From NCBI RefSeq assembly GCF_026341515.1, contig NZ_JAPEOK010000001.1, forward strand, positions 9,672,001-9,736,000: a stretch of 64,000 nt of DNA. The letters run 5' to 3'. Source of the DNA: Streptomyces sp. NBC_00878 (GTDB lineage Bacteria > Actinomycetota > Actinomycetes > Streptomycetales > Streptomycetaceae). Under the pieces are notes generated by a model that was not told the DNA's origin, did not search any database, and worked only from the letters and a program-made list of their open reading frames with translations. Shown here in pieces: positions 1 through 9,294 of this stretch (position 1 is the first letter of the stretch; each line of letters starts with the position of its first letter). The position numbers and the translations under genes are program-made.

Positions 1-240
1 GTCCTCGGTGGCCGGATCCTCGCAAGCCTTGCGACCAACCGAGACGACGAGTACTCCAACCACCCGCTGATCGGGCTTCAGCTCGGATCGCTTCCGGCTG
101 AACCGATCCGGTTCATCGGTGGAAATCTCGTTCGCAGGGCGGCCTACCACAAGGAGAAGGCAGAGATGGCCGGCAGACGACCAAATCGCATTGCGGAAAT
201 TCTCTCGCGACTGGTTCCGGCAGGAGTAGAAGACCACTGA
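1..240 (+). CDS. FAD-dependent oxidoreductase (DAO/PuuB type), C-terminal end only
   Basis: An open frame enters from the left edge and stops at TGA 238-240, leaving 79 codons. The visible segment carries the tail seen in FAD-dependent amine/amino-acid oxidoreductases: a His-Pro-Leu-Ile-Gly stretch, a Glu-Pro-Ile-Arg-Phe-Ile-Gly-Gly segment that would close the FAD site, and a basic Lys-Glu-rich end. It lies just upstream of a GntR regulator, an aldehyde dehydrogenase and a glutamine-synthetase-like gene, which is the gene set of gamma-glutamyl-amine oxidation; a PuuB-like role is therefore inferred. The FAD-binding N-terminus is outside the window, so the family call rests on a short tail. 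Confidence 0.6.
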   Translation, partial: VLGGRILASLATNRDDEYSNHPLIGLQLGSLPAEPIRFIGGNLVRRAAYHKEKAEMAGRRPNRIAEILSRLVPAGVEDH

Positions 241-309
241 CGCAGCAGCAAATCCGTCGTCATGATGCGATGCTCGACACGCACGATGCCGAGTGGAAGA
301 GTGACTTCC

Positions 310-1032
310 GTGAATATCAAATCAGGCTCTATTCAAATCGGCGAGCTCGAACCGCGGCCTCGTCATGAGGTCTTGGCGGACGCAATCCAGCGGGCCATCG
401 CGCTGGGTCAGTTCGCTCCAGGAGAACGTCTCCCGACCGAGCGTGAGGTGGCGGAGGCACTCGGCCTGGGGCGGACCACCGTGAGCCACGCGTTTCGGCT
501 GCTCAATGAACAGGGTCTGGTCCTGACCAAGCGTGGTCGCGCCGGAGGAACCTTCGTCTCGGAGGTTCCGCGGAAGGTCAACCGCCAACGGATTCTTCGC
601 GAGTACGGGTCAGAAGTGGAAGCGAACTTTGAGTTCAGGCTCACCGTCGAGCCGGTGGTGGCGCGGCTGGCAGCCGAACGAGCGAACTCGGTGCAGCGCG
701 ATGCCATCTCCGACCTCACCCATAACGAGCCGGCCACTCTGGCGTCGTATCGGGCCAACGACTCGCAGTTCCACCTGGCCATAGCCGATGCGTGCGGGAA
801 CCCGTTGTTCGCTCAGGCGGTGCGGGACGCTCGAGAGCAGTTCTTCAACTGGGCCGACGCGCTCTGGATGATTCGGGGCCAGCTCAGCGCGGACACCGCG
901 ATGTTCGGTCACCAGCACCACGACATCGGCGAAGCAATCGCCAGTGGCGATGGAGCAAAAGCGGAAGAGCACATGCGAAGCCACCTCGAACAATCGATGT
1001 CGAGCTACCAGGCAGTCCTTCGATCCAAGTAA
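310..1032 (+). CDS. GntR family transcriptional regulator (FadR/FCD subfamily)
   Basis: About 240 residues. The N-terminal winged helix (roughly residues 10-80) shows the GntR signature LPTEREVAEALGLGRTTV followed by a basic wing. The C-terminal part (about 100-235) is an all-helical FCD ligand domain with the conserved Asp/His metal-site pattern (NDSQFHLAIADACGNP and GHQHHDI). GTG at 310 is preferred because GGAAGA lies 9 bases upstream; ATG 262 and GTG 301 are in-frame alternatives. It stands at the head of the aldehyde dehydrogenase/ligase/hydrolase operon and probably represses it until the amine or amide substrate, or an acid derived from it, binds. That role is inferred from position. 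Confidence 0.85.
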   Translation: MNIKSGSIQIGELEPRPRHEVLADAIQRAIALGQFAPGERLPTEREVAEALGLGRTTVSHAFRLLNEQGLVLTKRGRAGGTFVSEVPRKVNRQRILREYGSEVEANFEFRLTVEPVVARLAAERANSVQRDAISDLTHNEPATLASYRANDSQFHLAIADACGNPLFAQAVRDAREQFFNWADALWMIRGQLSADTAMFGHQHHDIGEAIASGDGAKAEEHMRSHLEQSMSSYQAVLRSK

Positions 1033-1074
1033 ATCGCTGCGCAAACAAGCTCGATGTCAGAAATGAGGAGTCCC

Positions 1075-2526
1075 GTGCGGAACCAATTCGGTCTATTGCC
1101 GCTACCTCTTCCTGTAGCGGGACAATCCATCTCGGGAAACGAGGTCCTGGGCGTCCGCTCTCCGTATTCGGGTGAGCAGATCGCCGAGGTGGCAACCGCG
1201 TCGGTGGGTGACGCCTTGAACGCGGTTCATGCGGCCCACGCCTCCCTGACGCACGAGATGCCTGCGTGGCGCCGGGCCGAAGTCCTTGACGCTGCCGCGC
1301 GCCTGGTCGAAGCGCGTGCCGATCACATCGCGGAACTCATGGTTGGTGAGGTTGCCAAGCCCATCCGCCTCGCACGAATCGAGGTCCAGCGCGCGGCCGA
1401 CACGTTCCGCTTCTCGGCGGACGAGGCGCGGAGGCTCTCGGGCTCGGGGCTCCCGCTCGACGCCGCAAAGGCAGGCGTTGGCATGACGGGATTCACGGTT
1501 CCCGGCCCTGTGGGGGTTGTTGGCGGCATCATTCCGTTCAACTTCCCGGCTGTACTCACAGCTCACAAGCTGGGCCCCGCGATCGCTGCCGGCTGCCCGA
1601 TCGTTCTGCTGCTGTCGAACAAGGCGCCGCTGGCCGCGCTCGCCCTCACCCAATGTGCCATTGACGCCGGCCTGCCGGCTGATCGTGTGTCGGTTCTCGT
1701 CGGAGACCCGGGGCCACTCGCCGAGGTACTCCTTACCGACGACCGGGTGCGGCTGATCTCATTCACTGGATCTGCCGGGGTTGGCTGGGGCCTCCAGCGT
1801 CGTGCGCAGCGCAAGCGGGTCCTGCTGGAGCTCGGCAACATGAGCCCGATCGTCGTGTGCGCCGACGGGGACGTTGTGGCAGCCGCGCGTGCCGCCGCGA
1901 TCGGGGGGAACCTGTTCGCCGGTCAATCGTGCATCTCGGTACAGCGACTGGTGGTCGACTCGCGGATCGCCGAGGAGTTCGAGGACGCGTTGCTCGATGA
2001 GATCCGTCGGCTCCGGTTCGGGGATCCGTCCGATCCCGCGACCGACCTGGGTCCGATGATCACTCAGACCGCGACCCAGCGCATGGCAACGCTCATCGGA
2101 GAGGCCGAGAAGCAAGGCGGGGTGCAACTGACCGGCGGCCTCGGCGGTGACGGGCATCTCAGGCCGACGGTCCTGCGCGACGTTGACCCGGCCATGGAGG
2201 TCTGGTCGAAGGAAGCCTTTGCGCCGCTGCTGAGCATGCGTACGTTTGACGACCTCCAGGACGCCTTCGCTCTCGCCAACAAAACGGAAATGGCGATTCA
2301 CGCTTCCATCTTCACCCGCGATATCGGTACCGCGATGGATGCGGTTCGTGCCTTTGACTTTGCGGGAGTCATCGTGAACGAGGGGCCGAGTTTCAGGGTC
2401 GACCAGATGCCGTACGGCGGTATTCGTGGCGGCGGCAACACGAAGGAAGGGCCGCACTACGCCGTCGAAGAGATGACGCTCCAAAAGCTGGTGGCGATCC
2501 GGTCGGTTGGAGCCAAGTCCTCATGA
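1075..2526 (+). CDS. NAD(P)-dependent aldehyde dehydrogenase
   Basis: About 483 residues, normal for the superfamily. It shows the Pro-Phe-Asn-Phe-Pro substrate/NAD segment, the FTGSAGVG Rossmann turn, a general-base Glu in LLELGNMSP (near residue 252) and the catalytic Cys in GQSC (near residue 286). GTG 1075 is chosen over ATG 1054 because GAGGAG precedes it at proper spacing. It would oxidise the aldehyde left by the upstream FAD oxidoreductase to a carboxylate. The next gene starts inside its last codons (ATGA at 2523), so the two are translationally coupled. The exact substrate cannot be read from sequence; a gamma-glutamyl-aminoaldehyde (PuuC-like role) is the best guess. Confidence 0.88.
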   Translation: MRNQFGLLPLPLPVAGQSISGNEVLGVRSPYSGEQIAEVATASVGDALNAVHAAHASLTHEMPAWRRAEVLDAAARLVEARADHIAELMVGEVAKPIRLARIEVQRAADTFRFSADEARRLSGSGLPLDAAKAGVGMTGFTVPGPVGVVGGIIPFNFPAVLTAHKLGPAIAAGCPIVLLLSNKAPLAALALTQCAIDAGLPADRVSVLVGDPGPLAEVLLTDDRVRLISFTGSAGVGWGLQRRAQRKRVLLELGNMSPIVVCADGDVVAAARAAAIGGNLFAGQSCISVQRLVVDSRIAEEFEDALLDEIRRLRFGDPSDPATDLGPMITQTATQRMATLIGEAEKQGGVQLTGGLGGDGHLRPTVLRDVDPAMEVWSKEAFAPLLSMRTFDDLQDAFALANKTEMAIHASIFTRDIGTAMDAVRAFDFAGVIVNEGPSFRVDQMPYGGIRGGGNTKEGPHYAVEEMTLQKLVAIRSVGAKSS

Positions 2527-3848
2527 TCCGTGACCAAAGCGTCTCGCATCCTGAATCTGCGGTGCTTCACTTCATCGACAACGCCGGGATCGCGCGAGTC
2601 AAGTACGTCCCGGCGAGCAGACTGGAATCGTTGAGTTCAGGCGGCGTTGGACTATCACCCATATTCGGTGTCCTCACCACGGACGACACGTTCTCGGCGG
2701 TTCCGGGTCTCGATCCATGCCAGGGCGATCTCCGGCTCCGGCCGGATCTGGCGCACGAGCGCGTTCTTCCGGGTTCGCCCACCTGGGCCTGGACACCCGT
2801 CGACCAGTACACCCAACAGGGCGATCCCTGGCCAGGCTGCCAGCGTCACTTCCTGCGAAGGATGGTCGCGCGCGCGGAGACCCAAGGTCTCACCTTCCTG
2901 TCGGCCTTCGAGCTTGAGTGGACGGCGGGCCGGAGTGAAGGCCAGGACTGGCAGCCGATTCACGACGGGCCGAGTCACGGTGGTGTCCTGACGCCTGTCC
3001 TGAAAGACCACTTCGCAGCCCTGTTCTCGGACTTCGCCACTGCCGGGATCAGCGTCGACCACGGGCACGCCGAGTACGGCGCGGGTCAGCTCGAAGTCGC
3101 CCTGGGGCCGACGGATCCCCTCGTTGCCGCTGACGTCTTCGGTCTTGCCCGCCAGATCATCCACCAGCGTTCCCACGCCGATGGATGGCAAGCGAGTTTC
3201 GCGCCGCTCGTCACCGGCGCGGTAGGCAACGGTGCACACGCTCACCTCAGTCTGTGGCGAGAAGGAACCAGCCTGTTCGCTCCGATGGGGAACGGCGCTG
3301 CCATGCACCATGACGGCGAGTCGTTCCTCGCGGGCATTCTTGCCGAGCTTCCCGCTCTGACGGCAATCGGCAGTCCGTTGCGCATCTCCTACGAACGGGT
3401 CAAGCCGGGGCTGTGGTCCGGCGCCTGGGCCTGCTGGGGCCTTGAGAACCGGGAGGCAGCCCTGCGTCTGGAGGGTGCTCAGGGACCCAACGCTCACAAG
3501 AGCAGCAACGTCGAATGGAAGGCCGTGGACGGTGCGGCCAACCCGTACCTGGCTCTGGGCGCGATGATCGCCGCTGGTCTGCACGGCATGGAACACGAGT
3601 TGCGGTTGCCGCCCCCACTGCAGGGAGACCCCTCACTCACCGGCCCGTCGGAGGGGGAGCCGGTTGCCAAGCTCATTCCCCAAAGCATCGAGGAATCGAC
3701 CGATGCGCTCGGAGCGAGTGCTCCGCTCAGAGAGGCACTCGGCGACCTGCTGATCGACTCGGTCATCGCCACTCGTCGTCAAGAAGCGACCACGACCGCA
3801 TCGCTCTCTCGCGAAGCCCAAATCGCTCGCTCTCGGAGGAGGTACTAG
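2523..3848 (+). CDS. Glutamine synthetase-like gamma-glutamyl ligase (GlnA/PuuA superfamily)
   Basis: 441 residues, close to GSI-type ligases. Glutamine-synthetase active-site blocks are in order: FELEW (metal Glu), EYGAGQLEV, NGAHAHLSLW (ATP/glutamate loop), ENREAALRL (phosphate Arg) and a Glu...Asp-Gly-Ala-Ala-Asn-Pro-Tyr-Leu segment near the end. The ligase chemistry therefore looks intact, but the N-terminal beta-grasp region differs from housekeeping GlnA, and the adenylylation-loop motif is not evident. In Streptomyces, GlnA3 and GlnA4 relatives glutamylate polyamines or ethanolamine. In this operon with oxidase, aldehyde dehydrogenase and hydrolases, an amine gamma-glutamylation step is likely; nitrogen assimilation proper is unlikely. 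It overlaps both neighbours or lies within 2 bases of them. Confidence 0.85.
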   Translation: MIRDQSVSHPESAVLHFIDNAGIARVKYVPASRLESLSSGGVGLSPIFGVLTTDDTFSAVPGLDPCQGDLRLRPDLAHERVLPGSPTWAWTPVDQYTQQGDPWPGCQRHFLRRMVARAETQGLTFLSAFELEWTAGRSEGQDWQPIHDGPSHGGVLTPVLKDHFAALFSDFATAGISVDHGHAEYGAGQLEVALGPTDPLVAADVFGLARQIIHQRSHADGWQASFAPLVTGAVGNGAHAHLSLWREGTSLFAPMGNGAAMHHDGESFLAGILAELPALTAIGSPLRISYERVKPGLWSGAWACWGLENREAALRLEGAQGPNAHKSSNVEWKAVDGAANPYLALGAMIAAGLHGMEHELRLPPPLQGDPSLTGPSEGEPVAKLIPQSIEESTDALGASAPLREALGDLLIDSVIATRRQEATTTASLSREAQIARSRRRY

Positions 3849-3850
3849 AC

Positions 3851-5017
3851 GTGGCCATCGAAGAGCTGCCGGCTGTAGACGTTCATATGCACCCTTGGCG
3901 CAGTGCGCATTTGCTGGAACTCGATCCCGAAGGGTTCGAGGACCGCACAACGATGATGGGAATGTGTCAACTGACATCGGGGCGGGGATCTGACCTGCTC
4001 AGCCGCATCGAGGCGTTCACGGAGTCGACTCCGTTCGCGCTGAAACTGCGACGGGATCTCGCCCGGCTGTTCGGCGTCGAGCCGACTCGTCAGGCGGTCG
4101 CTCGTGCGCGCATGAGCGCGTTCAGTGCGGATCCGGCCGCATACGTGGGCTCGCTCCTCTCTGATGCGAACATCGCCGGCGTCTTCTACGACGAGGGCTA
4201 CCCTCAGCCCACGATGTCCTTCGAAGAGTTTCAGGCCGAGTGCCCGACGACACGTTTCCGTGTGGCTCGTCTGGAGCCGTGGGTCGATCAGATTCGCGGG
4301 TCTGTCGCGGATTTCGACGAGCTGGCGCACCTGTTCTCCGACAAGGTGCGTGAGGCGCTCGCAGACGAGAACCTCGTCGCGTTCAAGTCGGTGATTGCTT
4401 ATCGGACCGGCCTCGACATCGGCAACCCCGACCTGGACACCTGCCGGTCAGCGTTCACCGGCTGGAAGAACGACGGCTTCCGGGAAAGCCGTGAATTCTC
4501 CAAGCCGATTCGGGATCGGCTCCTGCGCAAGGCGTTCGACCTCGCGTCCGACCGTCGCGTCCCGATTCACATCCACTCCGGTGGCGGCGATCCGGACGTA
4601 CTCCTCAAGTACGCCCGCCCGGCCAACATCTTCGACCTTCTGACCGACTACTCGTCGCACCCGGTCGTCCTCATTCACGCCGGCAACCCGTGGATCGAAG
4701 AAGCAGCCTACTTGGCGTCAATTCTCCCAGAGGTCTACATCGACACGTCGGTGATGGTGCCGTGGCATTCGCTCGCCATCGACCAGAAGCTGGAAGTGCT
4801 CCTCGGTGTGGCACCGCCCGCCAAGATCATGTACGGATCTGACGAAGCGAGTGAACCTGAGGTGCTTTGGCAGTCGGCACATATCATGCGCGCATCATTG
4901 CGCCGAGTTCTGGACAAGGCGGTCAAGGACGGCTGGTTCACGGACGACGACAGCGTGAACATCGCGCGCGGTGTCCTTGGTGAGAACGCTTTGACGCTGC
5001 ACCGGGGGAAGATATGA
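3851..5017 (+). CDS. Amidohydrolase (amidohydrolase-2, FluG N-domain-like)
   Basis: About 388 residues from GTG 3851, which has GGAGGAGG just upstream; the open frame continues 336 bases further 5' but that part overlaps the ligase gene. Metal-site residues of the TIM-barrel amidohydrolases are visible: HxH near the N-terminus (VDVHMHPW), HIHSGGG, a later His in VLIHAGNPW and the Asp in MYGSDEASEPE. In FluG-type proteins this domain is fused to a glutamine-synthetase-like domain; here the two are separate adjacent genes, supporting joint action. It probably hydrolyses an amide or gamma-glutamyl bond. The next gene begins in its stop codon (ATGA at 5014). Confidence 0.82.
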   Translation: MAIEELPAVDVHMHPWRSAHLLELDPEGFEDRTTMMGMCQLTSGRGSDLLSRIEAFTESTPFALKLRRDLARLFGVEPTRQAVARARMSAFSADPAAYVGSLLSDANIAGVFYDEGYPQPTMSFEEFQAECPTTRFRVARLEPWVDQIRGSVADFDELAHLFSDKVREALADENLVAFKSVIAYRTGLDIGNPDLDTCRSAFTGWKNDGFRESREFSKPIRDRLLRKAFDLASDRRVPIHIHSGGGDPDVLLKYARPANIFDLLTDYSSHPVVLIHAGNPWIEEAAYLASILPEVYIDTSVMVPWHSLAIDQKLEVLLGVAPPAKIMYGSDEASEPEVLWQSAHIMRASLRRVLDKAVKDGWFTDDDSVNIARGVLGENALTLHRGKI

Positions 5018-6186
5018 GCTCGAAATCCGACGAGGCCGTACTCCTTGAGGCACAGCGGGTGCGAGACGCATCCGCTGACGCCATCGACGAGATCCTGGCC
5101 GATGTCGAGGACTGGGTGAACCACGACTCACCGACCTTCCACACAGACCTCGTCGACCAGCTGGCAGATCGGATTGCCGGCCGGGCCACGGACTACGGTC
5201 TGGAAGCAGAGCTGCTCGAAGGTACGGGCAACGGAAAGTACCTGCACGCGGCGCTCGATGGTCCCGGGTCGGCGAAGGTCGCACTGCTGTGTCACCACGA
5301 CACCGTTTTCGCGCCTGGCACGGCCGCTGCTCGTCCGTACTCGCGGAAGGAGGGACGGATCTACGGGCCTGGCGTCTGCGACATGAAGGGTGGCATCGCG
5401 GTCGCTCTCCACGCGATGCGCTTCCTCGCATCCGGCCCGCGGCTCTTCGGGCGCGTGGAACTTGTCTCGGTGCCCGATGAGGAAGAGCGCGAGGGCAGGC
5501 CGGCCACGATCGACCGTCTGAAGGGGTTCGACGCGGTGCTCACCCTGGAGTGCGGGCGCGCCGACCACTCGATCGTCTCCTCTCGCAAGGGTGGTCGCTG
5601 GCTTGAGATCACCGCGCACGGACAGGCCTCGCACGCCGGCGTTGCACCAGTCGCCGGCCGCAACGCGGTGGGGGCTCTGGCCCGCGAGATTTCTCGACTT
5701 CATGCGCTGGACCAGGCTCGTGAGGGGCTGACCGTGAACCTGACCGCGTTGCACGGAGGCGCCTCGATCAACACGATCCCGGACGAGGCGACCATGACCT
5801 ATGACATCCGAGGACTCACCGAGCGTGACCTTGAGTGGGTCGTCAACGAGATCACGAGGTATGCATCGCATGAGGGCATCACCTTCTCGGACCGGCTGAT
5901 CGGCTGGACACCGCCGATGGAACGAACGGCGCCCGTCGAGCGACTTGCCGCGGCGACCATGGCCATTGGAAATCACCTGGGACTGAGCTTCGGCGAGGCG
6001 GCAACCGGAGGCGCGTCGGACGGCTCGTGGACCGCCCACGCCGGTCTGCCCACCCTTGACGGAATGGGCCCGACCGGCGATCTCGATCACACTGCCGACG
6101 AGTATGCCGAGGTCTCGACGTTCGCGCCGCGCGCGGGGATCCTCGCTGGACTCATCGCTGACATCAACAGGGGGCTGCTCAAGTAG
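5014..6186 (+). CDS. M20 family metallo-hydrolase (ArgE/DapE/carboxypeptidase G2 type)
   Basis: 390 residues. The di-zinc pattern is complete: CHHDTVFAPG (first His), GPGVCDMKGG (bridging Asp), the Glu-Glu pair in PDEEEREG, and a C-terminal His in DHTADE. The dimerisation lid segment (Asp-His...Gly-Gly) is present around residues 185-300. Members deacylate N-acyl or peptide-like amides. In this operon it is a candidate for releasing glutamate or the product acid at the end of the pathway, the place held by PuuD in the E. coli route. Translationally coupled to the amidohydrolase by a 4-base overlap. Confidence 0.85.
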   Translation: MSSKSDEAVLLEAQRVRDASADAIDEILADVEDWVNHDSPTFHTDLVDQLADRIAGRATDYGLEAELLEGTGNGKYLHAALDGPGSAKVALLCHHDTVFAPGTAAARPYSRKEGRIYGPGVCDMKGGIAVALHAMRFLASGPRLFGRVELVSVPDEEEREGRPATIDRLKGFDAVLTLECGRADHSIVSSRKGGRWLEITAHGQASHAGVAPVAGRNAVGALAREISRLHALDQAREGLTVNLTALHGGASINTIPDEATMTYDIRGLTERDLEWVVNEITRYASHEGITFSDRLIGWTPPMERTAPVERLAAATMAIGNHLGLSFGEAATGGASDGSWTAHAGLPTLDGMGPTGDLDHTADEYAEVSTFAPRAGILAGLIADINRGLLK

Positions 6187-6512
6187 GCCGCCGAGTCGCC
6201 CAGTTGGCGTCGCCGTCGGCGCGGAACGGCAGTCGGTCCGACAACGGCGCTCGGCCTTCGCTCCATCCGGCTCCGGGCTCTTCCCGCCCAGCCGCAGTTT
6301 CCCCGCCGCCGAGGCCATCAGGTAGGTGCCGGCGGACACGTAGGGCACCTGCCCGCCCAGCGTCCCCAACGCCCTGCCCGGCGAGGTCATCCCCGCCGAC
6401 CTCGTGTCCTTCCCGCAGCGCACCGCCAACACCCAGGGCGGTCACGCCCGCGGAGCCTTCCCTCCCGGGCGCAGAACTCGCACAGCCAACCACACCAGAT
6501 GAGGACCCTTCC
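6187..6512. other. 326-base spacer between catabolic operon and transporter
   Basis: No convincing gene. Base composition changes here from the AT-richer operon on the left to typical high-GC Streptomyces DNA on the right. A stretch on the - strand around 6270-6400 has coding-like codon usage but no start or recognisable domain, so it may be a remnant. The end of the spacer holds the GATGAGGA ribosome-binding site of the next gene. Confidence 0.4.
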
Positions 6513-7433
6513 ATGAACATGCGTACCGGCCTTTTCACCAGTGCCACGGCCCTTGCCGTGGCGGGCACCCTGGTCCTCACAGGTTGCGGCAGTTCCACGA
6601 GCGACACGAACTCCGGTGCCGCGAGCCCGGGCACCTCGGGGAAGGCGGTCGGCGCCGACCCATCGCTGGCCGCGCTCGTCCCGGCCGACGTGAAGTCCAG
6701 CGGCAAGTTGATCATCGCCACCGACGCGGCCTACGCGCCGGTCGAGTTCAAGGACGACAAGGGCGTCATAGTCGGCTTTGACATCGACCTGGTTGTTGCG
6801 ATCGCCGCGAAGCTGGGCCTGAAGGCCGACGTGCAGAACACCGACTTCACCTCCATCATCCCGGGCCTTGCTTCCAAGAAGTACCAACTCGGCATGAGCT
6901 CCTTCACGGACACCAAGGAGCGCGAGGCGACGGTCGACATGGTCACCTACTTCTCCGCCGGTACCTCGATCGCGGTGAAGAAGGGCAACCCGGACAAGAT
7001 CGATCCGAACGACCTGTGCGGCAAAAAGGTCGCGGTCCAGACCGGCACCGTCCAGGCCGACGAGATCAAGGACAAGCGCAACCCTGACTGCGCCAGGGCG
7101 GGCAAGTCCACCATCCCGAACGACGGGGACAAGTTCACCCTGCAGACCGACGTCACCTCCGCCCTGGTGGCCGGCCGTGACCAGGCCATGCTGGCGGACT
7201 CCCCGGTCATCGACTACGCGGTCAAGCAGAGCGGTCAGCTGGAGAAGATCGGCAGCACCTACGACACCGCTCCGTACGGCGTGGTCGTCGCCAAGGGCTC
7301 CGACCTCACCAGGGCGGTGCAGGCCGCGGTCCAGGCGCTGATGGACGACGGCACCTACAAGCAGATCCTCGACAAGTGGGGCGTCGCGGCCGGCGCGCTC
7401 GACAAGTCCGAGGTCAACGCCGCCAAGAGCTGA
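6513..7433 (+). CDS. ABC transporter substrate-binding lipoprotein (polar amino acid type, SBP_bac_3)
   Basis: 306 residues from ATG 6513, preceded by GATGAGGA. A short hydrophobic signal ends in the lipobox Leu-Thr-Gly-Cys with Cys at residue 25, then a Ser/Thr/Gly-rich linker. The mature part starts with a strand typical of family 3 binding proteins (ATDAAYAPVEFKDD) and contains VGFDIDLVVAIAAKLG and the DVTSALVAGRDQAML hinge segment. It would capture an amino acid, opine or amine derivative outside the membrane and deliver it to the permease encoded next. Its closeness to the amine-catabolic operon suggests substrate import for that pathway, which is an inference. Confidence 0.92.
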   Translation: MNMRTGLFTSATALAVAGTLVLTGCGSSTSDTNSGAASPGTSGKAVGADPSLAALVPADVKSSGKLIIATDAAYAPVEFKDDKGVIVGFDIDLVVAIAAKLGLKADVQNTDFTSIIPGLASKKYQLGMSSFTDTKEREATVDMVTYFSAGTSIAVKKGNPDKIDPNDLCGKKVAVQTGTVQADEIKDKRNPDCARAGKSTIPNDGDKFTLQTDVTSALVAGRDQAMLADSPVIDYAVKQSGQLEKIGSTYDTAPYGVVVAKGSDLTRAVQAAVQALMDDGTYKQILDKWGVAAGALDKSEVNAAKS

Positions 7434-7468
7434 CCTCCGCCGAACCACACCCCGAAGGGCCCTGCCTA

Positions 7469-8443
7469 GTGAACCCCATAGCCCAGGGGGAGGTGAAGAC
7501 GGGGCGGCCTGAAGCCACGAAGGCCGTCCCGGTCCGCCACCCCGGACGTTGGGCCGGAGTCACCGTCATCGCGGTCCTCGCGCTGATGCTGATCCACGCC
7601 CTCAAGTACAACCCCGCCTTCGAGTGGGACATCGTCGGCGCCACCATGCAGGACGAGACGATCATCCGCGGCATCTGGCGCACGCTCGAACTGACCGTGC
7701 TGTCCATGGTGATGGGCCTGGTCGGCGGCATCGTCCTGGCCGTGATGCGGCTGTCGCCCAACCCGGTGCTGTCCGGCACCGCCTGGGTCTACATCTGGAT
7801 CTTCCGCGGCACCCCGGTCCTGGTACAGCTGGTCTTCTGGAACTTCCTCGCCGCGATCTGGCCGAAGCTGTCGATCGGCATTCCGTTCGGCCCGGCGTTC
7901 TGGTCGGCGAACACCAACGAGCTGATCCCGGTCTTCACCGCCGCGCTCCTCGCCCTGGGCCTGAACGAGGCCGCATACATGGCGGAGATCGTCCGCGGTG
8001 GCATCCAGTCGGTCGACGAGGGCCAGACCGAGGCCGCCCACGCCCTGGGTATGAGCCGCGCCGCCACCCTGCGCCGGATCGTGCTGCCGCAGGCGATGCG
8101 GGTGATCATCCCGCCGACCGGCAACGAGACCATCTCGATGCTGAAGACCACCTCGCTGGTCCAGGTCATCTCGCTGGCCGAACTGTTCACCGCCGGCCAT
8201 GACATCTACTCCCGCACCTTCAAGACCATCCCGGTGCTGATCGCGGTCAGCATCTACTACCTGATCATGACGTCGATCCTCACCCTCGGTCAGTACTACA
8301 TCGAGCGGCACTACGCCCGCGGCGCCAACCGCACGCTGCCGCCGACCCCCATCCAGCGGCTGCGCGGCCTGTTCGGCGGCCGGATCACCCCTCGGCCCAC
8401 CTCCGGCGTGGTCCCCGGGACCGAGGAAGGCGGACACGTATGA
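7469..8443 (+). CDS. Amino acid ABC transporter permease (HisM/GlnP type)
   Basis: 324 residues from GTG 7469. It has an N-terminal membrane segment ([13 protein letters not shown]), then a [17 protein letters not shown] helix and [10 protein letters not shown], the usual start of this permease domain. The cytoplasmic EAA loop is clear: [22 protein letters not shown]. About five membrane spans are expected. A basic C-terminal tail of about 45 residues is longer than usual. It overlaps the ATPase gene by 4 bases and follows the lipoprotein gene by 35. Confidence 0.92.
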   Translation: MNPIAQGEVKTGRPEATKAVPVRHPGRWAGVTVIAVLALMLIHALKYNPAFEWDIVGATMQDETIIRGIWRTLELTVLSMVMGLVGGIVLAVMRLSPNPVLSGTAWVYIWIFRGTPVLVQLVFWNFLAAIWPKLSIGIPFGPAFWSANTNELIPVFTAALLALGLNEAAYMAEIVRGGIQSVDEGQTEAAHALGMSRAATLRRIVLPQAMRVIIPPTGNETISMLKTTSLVQVISLAELFTAGHDIYSRTFKTIPVLIAVSIYYLIMTSILTLGQYYIERHYARGANRTLPPTPIQRLRGLFGGRITPRPTSGVVPGTEEGGHV

Positions 8444-9240
8444 CCGAGCCGAGCAAGGCGCCGAGCGAGGTGACCAACGGCCACCCGATGGTCAAGGCCG
8501 TGGCCGTGCACAAGTCCTACGGCCTCATCGAGGTGCTCAAGGGCATCGACCTGGAGGTCAGGCAGGGCGAGGTGTTCGTCCTGGTCGGCCCGTCCGGGTC
8601 CGGCAAGTCCACCTTCCTGCGGTGCATCAACCACCTGGAGAAGGTCAACGGCGGCCGGCTGTGGGTCGACGGCGAACTGGTCGGCTACCGGCAGAGAGGC
8701 GACACCATCTACGAGCTCAAGGACCGCGAGGTCGCGCTCAAACGGCGCGACATCGGCATGGTCTTCCAGCGGTTCAACCTCTTCCCGCACATGACCGCGC
8801 TCGAGAACGTCATCGAGGCGCCTGTGCAGGTGAAAAAGGAAGGCCGTACGCAGGCCAGGGAGCGGGCGGCGGCCCTGCTGGAGCGGGTAGGGCTGGCCGA
8901 CAAGGCCGGCACCTACCCTTCCCAGCTCTCCGGTGGCCAGCAGCAGCGGGTGGCGATCGCCCGGGCGCTGGCCATGAAGCCGAAGCTGATGCTCTTCGAC
9001 GAGCCGACCTCCGCCCTCGACCCGGAGCTGGTCGGCGAGGTCCTCGACGTCATGCGGGGCCTCGCCGAGGAGGGCATGACGATGATCGTCGTCACGCACG
9101 AGATGGGCTTCGCCCGCGAGGTCGGTGACGCCCTGGTCTTCATGGACGGCGGTGTCGTCGTGGAGTCCGGCCACCCCCGAGACGTGATCACCGACCCCCA
9201 ACACGAACGCACCAGGGCCTTCCTCTCCAAGGTCCTCTAA
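8440..9240 (+). CDS. Amino acid ABC transporter ATP-binding protein (HisP/GlnQ type)
   Basis: 266 residues. Walker [10 protein letters not shown] (about residues 50-58), a Q-loop in VFQRFNLF, signature [15 protein letters not shown], Walker [14 protein letters not shown] and the switch His in VVTHEMGFA are all intact. The protein ends with the usual [10 protein letters not shown] tail. The TAA stop (9238-9240) lies inside the left inverted repeat of the insertion sequence that follows, so the element either landed on the stop codon or supplies it. The protein itself should be functional. Confidence 0.94.
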   Translation: MTEPSKAPSEVTNGHPMVKAVAVHKSYGLIEVLKGIDLEVRQGEVFVLVGPSGSGKSTFLRCINHLEKVNGGRLWVDGELVGYRQRGDTIYELKDREVALKRRDIGMVFQRFNLFPHMTALENVIEAPVQVKKEGRTQARERAAALLERVGLADKAGTYPSQLSGGQQQRVAIARALAMKPKLMLFDEPTSALDPELVGEVLDVMRGLAEEGMTMIVVTHEMGFAREVGDALVFMDGGVVVESGHPRDVITDPQHERTRAFLSKVL

Positions 9241-9258
9241 GGGCCCGTAAAGAATCAA
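9237..9258 (+). repeat. Left terminal inverted repeat of the IS
   Basis: 22 bases, reading CTAAGGGCCCGTAAAG at its outer side, exactly reverse-complementary to 10971-10992. It contains the TAA stop of the upstream ATPase gene. Confidence 0.92.
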
Positions 9259-9294
9259 CACGTTGCTTCACGGTCTCACTGTCGTTGGTGTGGT

